Below, piece after piece: positions 23,118 through 35,200 of a stretch of 64,000 bases of DNA. Position numbers and translations under genes: made by a program. The first letter of the stretch is position 1. Every line of letters begins with the position of its first letter. The notes beneath the pieces were generated by a model, which worked only from the letters and a program-made list of their open reading frames with translations, searched no databases and was not told the DNA's origin. This DNA is from Aquilaria yunnanensis (taxonomy: Eukaryota; Streptophyta; Magnoliopsida; Malvales; Thymelaeaceae), in contig CM077595.1 in assembly GCA_039654915.1 (NCBI GenBank), positions 45,725,501 to 45,789,500 on the forward strand, read 5' to 3'.

Positions 23118-23684
23118 AATTGCGATCAGCTCAATTTGACAATCTTAAATATTATAGTAACACTAACTCTAACCTAAATGATAAACCCCAAAACACTAAA
23201 CACTAACCCCAATCTAAACTATAGATCCTCATTCCTAACCATAAACCCTATATCATAACCTTAGTCCTAACCTTTACCGTAAACCCTAATTCTAAACTCT
23301 AATGAAAAACTTGTTCCAAAACAAGTAACTCCTATATCTAATAAGTTTGATGTTGTTAGCAGTCAATGTCAAAATTACAATATTGGTCCCTAAAATTTTG
23401 AAGTATGGTGTAATAAGGCACCCAGATTTTGAAAAAAAAATCATTTTAGTCACCCATAAAAATTACAACATAGGTCTTCAAACATTTCAAATTTTTGCAT
23501 TTCACACAATAAATTTTTAAAATTTTACAGTTTAGTCACTAATAGTAAGCAAAATACTTGCCTGCATCTAGCTCACAAATGCGCGAAGGCACGCTTTGTT
23601 ACTTTTATAGTTTTTTTACTTTTCCAAGCAAGACTCCCTAGTTCACTAAGAGGCAAAGTGCCAGCTTAGCTATGCCACTTCAAG

Positions 23685-23960
23685 GTATCTGTTTTTTTTT
23701 TTTCATTTCCACCCTTTTCGTCCCCCCCTTTTTTCTTTTACTTTTGCTTTCTTCTATTTTTGTCCACTTTTTTTTGTTTCATTTCATCTATTTTTTTTCT
23801 GGCTTTATTTCCCTGTTCATTTTTTTTGTTCCTCCAATTCATTTTTGCATCTTTTCTTTTCTTTTTCCTTTTATACATTTTTTATTTTTAATTTTTTTGG
23901 CATTCTTCCTATTTTTTATTTTTCTTTTAGATGCTCTTTTATTAGCTTTTATCTATTTTT
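23685..23960 (+). repeat. Polypyrimidine (C/T-rich) tract
   Basis: Nearly all bases are T or C, with T runs of up to 13. The 133-codon open frame across it is a by-product of TTT and CTT codons, not a membrane protein gene. Confidence 0.85.
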
Positions 23961-24049
23961 TTATAAGTTTTACCTATTCTTTTGTAAATTCAAAAGAACA
24001 AATAAGAACTAATAAAAGAATTATAAAAAAAAAGGAATTGATAATAAAA

Positions 24050-24810
24050 AATACAACTAACTTATCTAAATAACAAGTAAGAGTTGCTAAAAGAATAAAT
24101 AGTTACCGGTAAAATAACAAATAACTACTAATAAAAAATGGACAATTAGTTTATGTAATAAACAAGCAAGAATTATAAAAGAATAAATAACTACTGATAG
24201 AAGAGCAAGTAACTATTTTTAAAAAAGCGTATATCTAATTTATTTAAAGAACGATAAATTGATAAAAGAATAAACAATTACTAATAAAAAAGTAAATAAC
24301 TACTAATAAAAAAATAGCTAGTTTATCTAAAGAAAAATTAAGACTTGACCAAAGAACAAACAATTGTTCATAATAGAACAAATAACTATTGATAAAAGAA
24401 TAGATAGGTAATTTATTTAAAGAATAAGCAAGAATTTATAAAAGATCAAACAAGTATTCATAAAAGAACAAATAACTACGGGTAAAAGAACAGACAGCTA
24501 ATTTATCTAAAAAACAAGTAAGAATATATAAAAGAACAAACAACAATTCGTAAAAGAACAAGCAACTATTGATAAAAGAATAAATAACTACTAATAAAAG
24601 AATGGATAGCTAGTTTATCTAAAAAATAAGCATGAATTAATGAAAAAATAAACAATTATTGATAAAATAAATAAATAACTACTAATAGAACAATATACAA
24701 CTAGTTTATCTACATAACAAATAGGAACTGATGAAAGACCAAACAACTGCTTGTAAAAGAACAAACAACCATTAACAAAAGAATAAATATGAACTGATAA
24801 AAGAACAATT
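24050..24810 (+). repeat. About 90-bp A-rich tandem repeat, eight decayed units
   Basis: The marker (A/G)TTTAT(C/T)TAAA recurs near 24062, 24150, 24238, 24322, 24412, 24502, 24613 and 24705, so spacing is 84-92 bp with one of 111. Between markers each unit has AAAAGAACAAA and AATAACTA(C/T)T words. Confidence 0.75.
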
Positions 24811-25510
24811 AAGATATCAATCTTTAAGTAGAGGATGCTTGATTTCTTCTTTTTTAGACTTTCTTGTGTTGAATTTTAGATTTCATTTTAGGAAATATGG
24901 GAGGAAAGAACAAACTATAGTAAAGAATGAAATTAGAAAAAAAATTTTAAATAAAAGAAAAAAATGAAACTATAAGAAAATCGTAAACCAAATAAAATAA
25001 CTAAAACTAGAGTAAAATTAAAATCAAAGTGAACAATTTAAATCATAGCAAACTAACAAAACAAGAGAATGCATAATTAAATGCAAGCAATATGAAAAAA
25101 GAAGTGTAAGAAAAAGAAAGAAAGATGTTTTTGTTCCAAGAAGAAAGAAGTGGAAAAAAGTGCAATAAAAAAGTGCCAAAGGGGGTTGCTACTTGACAAA
25201 AAATAGAACAAGAGAAAACAAAAGGTGAAGAGGCAAAAGTTTTAAAAAAAAAAAGGGAACTAGTATGACTTTGTGGACCAGTAATGTGATTGACTTAAAA
25301 TTTGGGCCAAATTGAACAATTTTATATTATAGGAGGATGGCTTATTAAATAAGTCAGACTTACATAAGACTTACTCCTAGTAGTAATAGTGAAGTGGAGT
25401 TACATTTTGTGGCAATTTCATAGCAAAAGTTGAAAATTGTAGCAAAATTCAATTGGAAAATAAATAACAAAATTTTTATGAATTTTTTAAATTAAACATA
25501 CTGAAAAAAG

Positions 25511-25524
25511 AAAAATTAACATAA
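25511..25524. repeat. TSD AAAAATTAACATAA, left copy, of the LINE
   Basis: The same 14 bases occur at 38635-38648, just after the LINE's A-tail. Long A-rich duplications are typical of target-primed reverse transcription. Confidence 0.9.
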
Positions 25525-25639
25525 TTTTTTTCACTTCATCTTTCGGTTTCTAGTGGGGGAAGCTTATCCTTCCCTTAGAAACTAGGGTTTCTAGCAAACC
25601 TTGTTATGATCTTGAACCTCAAGAGAGGCTGATGAGTAA

Positions 25640-26760
25640 GCATCGTCGAAGTGCCTGAAAGGGGCAATTTCATGGGAATTGCTAGATGGGGTGATAAATG
25701 ATCAACTGCAAGAAGTAATGTGCAAATCAGATTCGAACCCAAAATCAAAAGTTAAATTGGATAGGCAAGAGGAATTGAAAACATTGACAATTACTATGGT
25801 GATGCGACAATCAAGGCCCAGCTTGAAGGCCTAGGTTTAGATTGTTTAAGAAACGGAAAATCAATGAGAGGCTAGCATTCTGAACATTCATCAACCTGCT
25901 AATTTTGAGCTTTTTTATGCTAAGCAAGAGGAAAACTCTAAGGTCTTGGAATTGTGCTATGAGGAAGTCTAGGGAGGTTGTAATAAATCGAGACACACTC
26001 TAGTGGGTACTGTGATTGTATTGAGGTTTCTCCAGATAACATAAGAAAATATGTTAGATCTTAACGGAAGCATGTTCTCACCCCGATGGTCATGAAATTG
26101 CAATCAAGTCTATTCCTAGTTCATTTCCATTCTCATGATGACCTAGTAAAAATTTTAGAGGGGTTGATGAATTTTGTTTTTGGAAAACCTTTATTGTTGA
26201 AGAAATGGGATCCAGAGATAAAGCTTGATAGATATCTTTTTGACATAATTCCTCTTTGGATTCATCTACCTAGGTTGAAGTTATAGTACTGATGCCCTAT
26301 TATTATGAGTCAAATAGTCAATAAAATTGGAAAACGTTTGCTAGTTGATTTAGCAACTGTTCATAAAACTCACCTGTCTTTTGTTAGAATGCTAGTTGAT
26401 ATTAAAGTAAAGGATATAGTTCTACATTAGGTTACAATTAAGAATCCAAATGGTTGCATTAATGTGAAAAAAAAGTAGAAAAAAATGGAGGCACTGATAG
26501 GAAGAGTATAATCTAAGAGCTATGAGGTAGAAGATGAAAGATAGGAGGTCTGAAGGTGTTGAGAAAGTTTAGGTGAAACAAGTTGTGAATTCAACCCATG
26601 ACTAGGAGAGTGTTACAGCCAGTGGTGAAAAGACTATTATTCTTTTTACCACTAAAGTTAATTTTGAAGCATCTGATAGATATGAGAAAAGATTGGGTGA
26701 TCTCACAAAGTCTAGAACCTTAGCTAGAGATAGTCAGAAAATGAAAGGCATTATACTTGT
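25640..26760 (+). pseudogene. LINE ORF1-like (DUF4283-type) remnant
   Basis: At 26086-26286 the frame reads FHSHDDLVKILEG, then FGKPLLLKKWDPEI and FDIIPLWIHLPRLKL, the DUF4283 pattern of plant LINE ORF1 proteins. The downstream part (VHKTHLSFVRMLVDI) fits the segment before the CCHC knuckle. The knuckle itself is not recognisable and stops are frequent. The known role of the family is RNA binding in the LINE ribonucleoprotein. Confidence 0.7.
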
Positions 26761-26849
26761 TTAACTCTTTTGATTGATTGTAGACTAACATTTCAAAAAA
26801 GGATATAGGGGATCTTGGAGGCTTCCCTCTTTTCATTCCCTTTTAATGT

Positions 26850-29294
26850 GGTACTGTTGGAACACAAGGGGTTCAAACTCCATCTAGCCAAAATTAATGA
26901 AGCTTATTATAAGGTACGAAATTAGCTTATTTGTTTTATTAAAAATAAAAGTAAAAAGCAAGAAGTTCCATAGAATTTATAGTAAAGTTGCTAAAGGTTG
27001 GAAGTACTTAAATAATTATTACTATGCAATAAGTGGTCATATTTGGCTGCTCTGGAATGATCAAATTCTTGATGTTAAATATTTTTTTTTGGGTTCTGAT
27101 CAACTTATTCATGTGGAGATTCATCACAAAATGGAGAGATGGAAATGCAATCTATCTATTATCTATGCTACTAATTCTCCTCATGAAATGAGTTCATTGT
27201 GGCCTCAGTTGATCCATATTGCTAAGCAAGTTCAGGGGTCTTGGCTTTTTTTGTTGAGATTTTAATGAGATTTGTAGATCTGATGAAAAATATACTATTA
27301 ATGAGCTAATTAATTGGGATAATACTAGTTTAGCTGATTGTGGTCATGAGATTGGTGTAACAGACATCCAAACCATTGGTGCTTTATACACTTGGAGCAA
27401 CAATCAACAAGGAGAGCATAGAATTTATTATAAGTTGGAAAGAGTCACGGTAATTCTTACTGGTTTGACTCTTTCTAAGGAAGTTTTGCTGAGTATAAGT
27501 ATAATTTGTGCTCAGATCATTCCTTGATACTTATTACTATTGATAATAGTGTTACTAATTGTTGTATTCCTTTTAGACACCTTCAGATGTGGTAGGGGCA
27601 TCCCGCTTATTCTCAGATTGTTAGAGACAATTAGGAGCATCCAAGGAATGAGGATCTTGTTCGGAAGAAGGTGTTGAGTAATCTCGGATGTACGAAAAAA
27701 GCTTTGAGAGATTTGAACAAGCATCAATTTTCTAACATTTCAAATTGTGTGATTCAAAAGAATCAAAGCTTCAGGATTGTCACAAAAATATTATGCTAAA
27801 TCCTGGGGATCAGAGTCTTCATGTTAAGTAGTAGAGGCTTAAGGTGAGGCTTGGAATTTAAAAAAAGCAGAGGAAGAATTCTATATTAAAAAATCTACAG
27901 CTGAATGGCTGAAGATGGGTGATGGAAATACTAAATTCTTCCATTCTAAAATGAAGGAAAGACATGCTAAGCCTAACATATCTTGTTTATATTCCAAAGA
28001 TGGCCGCAGACTCACTAACCAAAAGGAGATCAAAGATGAGTTGCTAAATCATTTTTTATATATTCTCGATATCTCTAATATGACTGCTCCAGAAGTTAAT
28101 GATAATATTATTCTAAATGGTCCCAGGGTGGCAAGATCTCAGTGGATGGGTATTGAAAAAAGGTTACTGGAAATGAAGTGGAACCTGCAATCAAAGAGAT
28201 TTCTGCCAATAAAGCTCCAGGCCCTAATGGATATGCTATTGCCTTTTTTGCATGATTGGGAGGTGATAGGTAATGATATGACTATTGTTGTGCTTTCTTT
28301 CTTTTGCTATGGTGAGCTCCCTAATGCCTTAATGGCAACTATTGTGGATTTAATTCCTAAGACTATTGATGCTTCTTATGCTAAAGACTTCAGACCTATT
28401 GCCTGCTGCTCGATCTTATATAAGATGCTAGCTAAAATTTTAGCCCCCAGACTTCAACAAATTTTATGAGATCTTGTTCATGAGAGTCAAGGAGCTTTTA
28501 TTAGAGGTTGTTATATTACTAATAATGTTCTTTTTTGTCATGGTTGGTCAAAGGTTATAATAGAAAAGATACTAAGCCTCGTATGTGTCTAAAAATTAAC
28601 CTTAGGAAGGCTTATGACATGCTTGATTGAAGATTTCTATAGCATCTCTTGTCTAAGCATGGATTATGGCTTGTGTTAAATATCCAAACTTTTCTTTAGT
28701 TGTGAATAGGTCTCTTTATGACTACTTTAAAAGGAAAGGGGTTAGGGGGAAGAGATCCTTTATCTCCTCTTTTATTTGTCTTGGCTATGGACTAATTGTC
28801 AAGAGCCTTTGGCAAGCTTTTTGATGAAAGATACATTGAGTATCACCCTAAGTGTAAGAAAATTAATCTCTTACACTTGCTTTTTGCAAATGATATCATG
28901 ATTTTTGCTAAAGGCTACACCAAATTAGTTCGAGTCCTTAGATAGTGTCTGAATTTATTTTTTTGAAACTACTAGGTTATAAATGAGGAGAAAAGTTAAA
29001 TCATTTTTTTTTTGTGTTGATAGTTTTATTGAAGCTGAGATTCTAGCTGAAGTGAGAATGTCTAAAGGAACTTTCCTTATTAAATATTTAGGGGTGCCTC
29101 TTTTTTATTACAAGCCTCTGGAGGAGAAAATTTTATAGCATTTAATTGATTGGGCTTCTAAAGTCTTATTTTATGCTGGTAGATTACAGTTGGTCTAAGC
29201 TATAATCTTTAGTATTCAGTCTTACTAGTCTGTTATCTTTCCTATTCAAAAATTTGTTTTAGATCATATTGAAAATTCTTGCTGAGCCTTTTGC
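26850..29294 (+). pseudogene. LINE ORF2: endonuclease and reverse transcriptase (broken)
   Basis: Endonuclease motifs appear at 26860-27300 (WNTRG; ISGHIWLLWND; FNEICRS). The RT region starts at 27915 with GDGNTKFFHSKMKERH and continues with SYAKDFRPIACCSILYKMLAKIL, then ESQGAFIRG and KINLRKAYDML. The palm box is LLFANDIMIFAKG near 28875-28910, where FADD is expected, so a catalytic aspartate is lost. A frameshift lies near 28215 and a stop at 28467-28469. The frame is cut at 29294 by the copia element and resumes at 37620. Confidence 0.85.
29290..29294. repeat. TSD tttgc, left copy, of the full-length copia element
   Basis: Repeated exactly at 37620-37624. Confidence 0.95.
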
Positions 29295-30710
29295 TGTTAG
29301 TATTGTGCCCAAAAAGCCAATCATGAGATGATTGTATTTTTGCACATTGAGTCATGATATTTTATTGAGGCATTAATCCAGCAATTTTGTTTGTTGTTTT
29401 GTTTCTGCGTAACGTAATAAACATAATTGTAACCCTAGAATAATGATATTCTTAAATGTCCCTAGTCTAGTATTATTGTGGAGCGGGTTGCAATAATACA
29501 TAATGACTAGCATATGTGGAGACTAATATGAGATATGTAGTCTACATATGGGTACAAGTTGGAGAACTTGTGTACTGGACCGACCCACCATGAGAACACT
29601 TCATGGATCGTTATATGAGTGTCATAAGTGATTCTCATAGTGATCATGGTATATGTAGTCCTTCGACCTATGATCATCAAGGTTCCCTACATGTGAGTCA
29701 CATACTTTGATACTTTCCTTTGTTGCTCGTAACTGAGTGAACTTGAAGGAGGTCATTGGGTATGTCACATATCATGCGGAGGGATTTGTATGATCAAGAT
29801 GGGATTTGTCCCTCCTATGTAACGGGAGTGATATCTTTGGGCCCCTTGATAGAGTGAGACTTAGAAAATGCATGGCCATGCTCCGATGAGTTGATATATG
29901 ATATCAATGTCATCAGTTTAAGTTAGTCTACTCGGTAATCAAGAAACCAAAGATTGGGCTATACGAGAGTGACACATTCCATGTCTCGTGCTTAGTCTTG
30001 ATATCTTGGACAAAGGGACAATGGCATATATCGGTGATGATCATAAAGGTTTAGTCGATTCACCGACAATCTTGTCACTTGGGTAGCAATGATGTGTTGC
30101 TAGACACCGCTCATTGCTTATGATTATGAATGTGATTTATGATCATTGCCAACATGGCAAGAGCCTATTGGGTCGCACACGTAGAGCTATTTGGATCATT
30201 AGAGTGCATGGGCTAATTATTTGGGTTATGGTTTCACTTTAATTTCGTATTAATAATGGGCCAAGGAGTTGAGCCATTATTAAGCCCGAAATTAAATCCT
30301 AATTGGATTAGGGCTTTGAAACCCATTAGGCCTGGAAGTTGAGTCTCACTATAAATACAACTTTTAAGTGAGAAATTCGTAGGTCTCCTTGCCCTAGCCT
30401 CCCAAAAGGACAGCCGCACTCTTCTCTTGCAATTCCTTGGAGGACGCAAGCTAGCACTGCGAGCGCAAGAGAAACGCATCTGCCGGGACGTGGTGGAAGC
30501 GTGGTGATCCCGAGAGGCTCGTGTGGATACCATAGAGAGCCTGAACACGTCAACTGTTCAGGTTTTGTGATTCGACTCTACAGTTGAGTGAGAGATCTCA
30601 ACCGAAAATTAGGTATGAAATTTTCGAACACCCGGTTTACCCCGTTTCACTTGGATCCTGGAGGGTTTCGGTTAAATTCCGCTGCGCTGTTTGGCTCCCG
30701 AAACCCAACA
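29295..30710 (+). repeat. 5' LTR of copia family C element
   Basis: 1416 bp from TGTTAGTATTGTGCCC to GAAACCCAACA. It contains the promoter TATA box at 30350-30357. Antisense open frames of 75 and 104 codons inside it recur in the 3' LTR and in solo copies but show no protein-like features. Confidence 0.97.
30350..30357 (+). promoter_or_regulatory. TATA box in copia 5' LTR
   Basis: TATAAATA preceded by CTCAC and followed by a C/A-rich stretch, about 360 bp before the LTR end. Its twin in the 3' LTR is at 37259-37266. It would start the genomic transcript. Confidence 0.75.
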
Positions 30711-30711
30711 G

Positions 30712-30723
30712 TGGTATCAGAGC
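30712..30723 (+). promoter_or_regulatory. Primer-binding site, initiator Met-tRNA type
   Basis: TGGTATCAGAGC lies one base after the LTR end, the standard copia primer site complementary to the 3' end of initiator methionine tRNA. Confidence 0.95.
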
Positions 30724-32237
30724 TACTGGTGAAACCCTAAATCGGGATTGAGTGTTGAATCGCATGATGCTATGTCTTCGATTGGTTTTCGGCCATGATT
30801 AATTAGATTGATTCATGATGCATGAAACCGGAATTCGTAATGAACATATGAGATATATGAAGAAACAACACAAATTGGTTAATGAGATTAACCCGAAATT
30901 GATAGGTATGAGATACCTATATGGATTAGGATTCTTGCAATAGTTGCAAAAACCCTAGGTTTGTTCGGATTCGGCCTGTTCGGGCACCGAAAGTAAGGTA
31001 TTTTTGGTGGCTCGAATGGAGGAGTCTCGGGTGCCTACTTTCTCGAAATAGAAGATTTCGGGCTAAGCAATTGTAAGACAATTTTTTGCGCCGGGGGGCG
31101 CTGCCCCCCACGCCCCCCGCAAGGGCGGCTCCCCTTGACCCCGTCCGCTGACCGGTCAGCGGAACCACCGCCCGCTGACCGGCCAGCGGGACCGCCGTAT
31201 GCGAAGCGCCACATAAATAAAAACTGGTTAATCAACACGCGAAAATTGGCATGCATCTTTGTTGAATGAGATTTGACATGATATGCTGATTAGTGTTTGA
31301 AGCATGGTGCATGGTTATAGCCCTTGATTGGTTGTACTTGTAAATACGGCCTGCGAGTCGTGCCTTTTCTTATCACTCTCATTGTACATTCTCTTCTCAC
31401 CTTACTCCCCTCGAATGTAACTCGAGGTTTCTATTATTGATGTAATGGTGCATTATGGGATCGTCCAAGGTGGTATGTCCAAGGAGGTGACAACAAAAAG
31501 GCAGCCAAGAAAGGAAGAGAAGGAGCTTGTGAAGACTCTTTTCTTTTCTTAGGCTTTTATGATATTCTCATTGGCTTGAGAATATCGCATAGTTTGGGCT
31601 ATAACCATGTCACGTTTATTTCTTGTAAGCATGAGATGCATGTTTTATATTTGTATGTGATGCATGTATAAAACAACCGGAGATAACAAATTGGTGAGAT
31701 CAAAAGATAAAATCCCTCAAACAAATATTAAGTCATTAAATGTGATGCCTTCCAAATGTTGGCACTCGTCAAGACTTTGATCAACATTAGGTGGGTTTGC
31801 CAAAGCAAAGTACCTATGTTCATCTTGGTAAGGCGCGATGGGATAATAGTGATATCCAAACTGCTAACTTTGGGTTCGACTTAACTAAGTCATCCTAATA
31901 GGATTAGGGACTTAGAGGCATAGAGTTGGGCTTAAGTTCATGAGATGAGCTTGGACAAGTGTTGTTCACCCAACTATCCAAGAGTTGCATAAGATGCAAT
32001 TGGCAATGAGTTGCCTACCTAAATAGCTGTAACTTGAGAGAAAAGCCAAAGCTGACTCAGGTTGTGGTCAAATATGGATCTTGGCCCACTAGAATACCTT
32101 AGCGCCGAGGTGTTCCGAAATAATATCGAGGGTTATTATTTTGAGGAAAATAGTGGGAGTATCATTTAATAAAAGTCCTTATTAAATGAATTAAAATACA
32201 TGACTCTTACACTGCATATTTACTGTTGTAGATAACC
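30724..32237 (+). other. Copia leader (long 5' untranslated region) with GC-rich hairpin island
   Basis: About 1.5 kb between primer site and start codon. There is no extended protein-like frame. At 31088-31196 a very GC-rich island interrupts otherwise A/T-rich DNA. It holds a GGGGGGC-GCT-GCCCCCC hairpin (31093-31109), a perfect 18-bp palindrome (31145-31162) and a near-palindrome (31171-31190). Packaging or dimerisation signals are expected in this part of the RNA; that role is inference. Confidence 0.7.
31145..31162. repeat. 18-bp perfect palindrome CCGCTGACCGGTCAGCGG
   Basis: Identical to its own reverse complement. A related near-palindrome follows at 31171-31190, with one mismatched pair. 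Confidence 0.95.
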
Positions 32238-35200
32238 ATGGCACAAAACACATCGACACTTTCATTGCGATCGATCCTTGAGAAGGAAAAACTGAATGGG
32301 ACCAACTTTCTCAAATGGTACCGAAACTTGAGGATAGTCCTCAAACAAGAGAGAAAGGCATATGTCCTAGAGCAGCCCATTCCGAATGAGCCTGCTGCCA
32401 CTGCTCCAAGAGCTGAAAGGGATGCTCACAAGAGGCATTCTGATGATGCTTTGGATGTTGCATGCCTCATGCTTATTACCATGGAATCTGAGCTTCAGAA
32501 GCAACATGAGAACATGGGGGCGTTCGATATGATCGAACATCTCAAAATGCTTTTCCAAGAGCAAGCTAGGCATGAGAGGTTTGAGACCTCTAAGGCATTG
32601 TTTCAGTGCAAGATGTCTGAAGGAAGTCCCGTGGGTCCTCATGTGCTCAAGATGATTGGGTACATTGAGAATCTTGAGAATTTGGGATTTGCTCTTCAGA
32701 AAGAGTTGGCTATCGATGTAGTCTTGCAATCGTTGCCTGAAAGCTACAGTCAGTTCGTCATGAACTATAACATGAACGACCTAGACAAGTCCCTTCCTGA
32801 ATTGCTCAACATGTTGAGAACTGCTGAGCAAAACCTTAAGAAGGCTAAGCCCATTTTGATGGTTCAAAAGGGCAAGGGAAAGGGAAAAGCCAACAAGAAG
32901 AAGGATAAAGCTAATGGAAAGTCCAATGCTAGTTCTTCTTCAGCTGCACTGAAACCAAAGGGTGGTGTGGCAAAGGAAGGGGAGTGCTTCCATTGTAAGC
33001 AACCTGGACACTGGAAGCGCAACTGCAAGCTCTATCTTGAAGAACTTGCTAAGGAAAAGGGAAGTAAGACTTCCACTTCAGGTATTTTTGTTATAGAGGC
33101 TAACTTTTCTACTTCCTCATCTTGGGTATTGGATACTGGATGTGGATCTCACATTTGTGCAAATGTGCAGGATCTAAGTAGAAGTAGAAGATTGGCCCGA
33201 GGTGAAGTGGACCTACGTGTTGGAAATGGAGCAAGGGTTGCTGCCTTAGCCGTAGGGACTTATGTTCTCACTTTACCTAGTGGATTAGTTTTAGAATTAG
33301 ACAACTGCTACTTTGTGCCTACTATTAGTAGAAATTTGATTTCTGTTTCTTGTTTGGACAAGAAAGGTTTTTCATTTATAATAAAGGACAAATGTTGTTC
33401 TATTTATTTGAATGAAATCTTTTATGGTAGTGCTCAACTTAGCAATGGGTTGTATGTTCTAGACCTTGAAGATCCAATCTATAATGTGAATACCAAGAAG
33501 GTCAGATTAAATGATTCAAACTTGACCTATCTCTGGCACTGTCGCTTGGGCCATATAAATGAGACCCGCATATCCAAGCTCCATAAGGATGGACTCTTGG
33601 ACTCATTTGATTTTGAATCATATGAGACATGTGAGTCATGTTTGTTGGGCAAGATGACCAAAGCCCCATTCACAGGGCAAAGTGAAAGGGCTAATGACTT
33701 ACTAGGACTCATACATAGTGATGTATGTGGCCCTATGTCTACACAAGCTAGAGGAGGTTTCCAATACTTCATTACTTTCACTGATGACTTCAGCAGATAT
33801 GGCTATGTGTATCTTATGAGACACAAGTCAGAATCCTTTGAAAAGTTCAAAGAATTCAAGAATGAAGTAGAGAATCAACTCGGGAAGAGTATCAAAGTGC
33901 TTCGATCAGATCGAGGTGGAGAGTACTTGGATCGAGAATTCCTTGACTATCTGAAGGAGTGTGGTATAATATCACAACTCACTCCACCAGGTACACCTCA
34001 ATGGAATGGTGTTTCTGAAAGGAGAAATCGAACTCTGTTAGACATGGTTCGCTCCATGATGAGTCAAGCTGACCTTCCAAACTCCTTTTGGGGACATGCT
34101 CTAGAGACAGCCGCTTTTACACTAAACCGAGTTCCATCTAAATCGGTTCAAAAGACACCATATGAGATATGGAGTGGGAGGCGTCCCAATTTGTCTTTTA
34201 TGAAGATTTGGGGCTGTGATGTTTATGTAAAACGTCAATCCTCTAACAAACTAGGGCCCAAATCTCAAAAATGTCTTTTTGTTGGGTATCCCAAAGAAAC
34301 AAAGGGTTACTATTTCTACAATCCCTCTGAGCAAAAAGTGTTTGTTGCTCGAACTGGTGTCTTTTTGGAGAAAGAGTTTATCTCTAAAGGAACTAGTGGG
34401 AGGAAAGTAGAACTTGAAGAAATTCAAGAACAACAAGAAGACATCGAACCTGAAATGGAACCTGAACAGACACCACAAGATGTTGTGGTTCAAGAGTCTG
34501 TTCCTGTAGCACAAAGCCCACGTAGGACTGGTAGGATTCGGCGTGAGCCCGAGAGATATGGATTTCTCGTGACTCACACCGGTGATGTGATGCTCATGGA
34601 TCAAGATGAGCCCACAACCTACCAACAAGCTATGTCGGGGCCTGACTCTGAGAAGTGGCTAATGGCCATGAAATCCGAGATGGAATCCATGTATGAAAAC
34701 CAAGTATGGACTTTGGTTGACCCACCTGAAGGGGTAAAACCTATAGGGTGCAAATGGGTTTTCAAGAAGAAAACTGACATGGATGGTAATGTGATTACCT
34801 TTAAGGGAAGATTGGTTGCAAAAGGTTTCAAGCAAATTCATGGTATTGACTATGATGAAACTTTTTCACCAGTTGCTATGCTTAAATCCATCCGAATTTT
34901 GTTTGCTATTGCTGCACACTATGATTATGAGATATGGCAAATGGATGTCAAAACTGCATTCCTAAATGGAAAGCTACTTGAGGATGTGTACATGACACAG
35001 CCTGAGGGTTTTGTCACTCCTGGGAATGCCAATAAAGTGTGCAAATTGCAAAGGTCCATTTATGGACTGAAGCAAGCTTCTCGAAGTTGGAATCTTCGTT
35101 TTGATGATGCAATCAAAGGGTTTGGTTTTATCAAAAATGAAGATGAACCTTGTGTCTACAAGAAGGTTAGTGGGAGCGCTATTGTCTTCTTGGTGTTGTA

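Larger units (their letters stand above)
23560..25440. other. Extra non-coding segment in the old DNA element
   Basis: This stretch has no counterpart in the compact copy at 17814-19299. It holds a long pyrimidine-rich tract, a 90-bp tandem array and A-rich DNA. Its borders are not sharp. It may be a further insertion or an expansion of simple sequence. No gene is seen. Confidence 0.45.

Noticed and set aside
23150..23310. AACCCTAAAC-like words resembling interstitial telomeric repeats
   Set aside because: Units are irregular and diverged, with no run of exact plant telomere heptamers. They align with the CCCTAA-rich arm of the compact DNA element near 19040.
23672..24073. 133-codon hydrophobic open frame that looks like a membrane protein
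   Set aside because: It lies in a polypyrimidine tract; Phe, Leu and Ser runs follow from T/C-only codons and there is no other gene-like signal.
30234..30553. Antisense open frames of 75 and 104 codons in the copia LTR, seen again at 37143-37462
   Set aside because: They recur only because the LTR is repeated. Solo copies carry substitutions without frame preservation, and no motif is visible.
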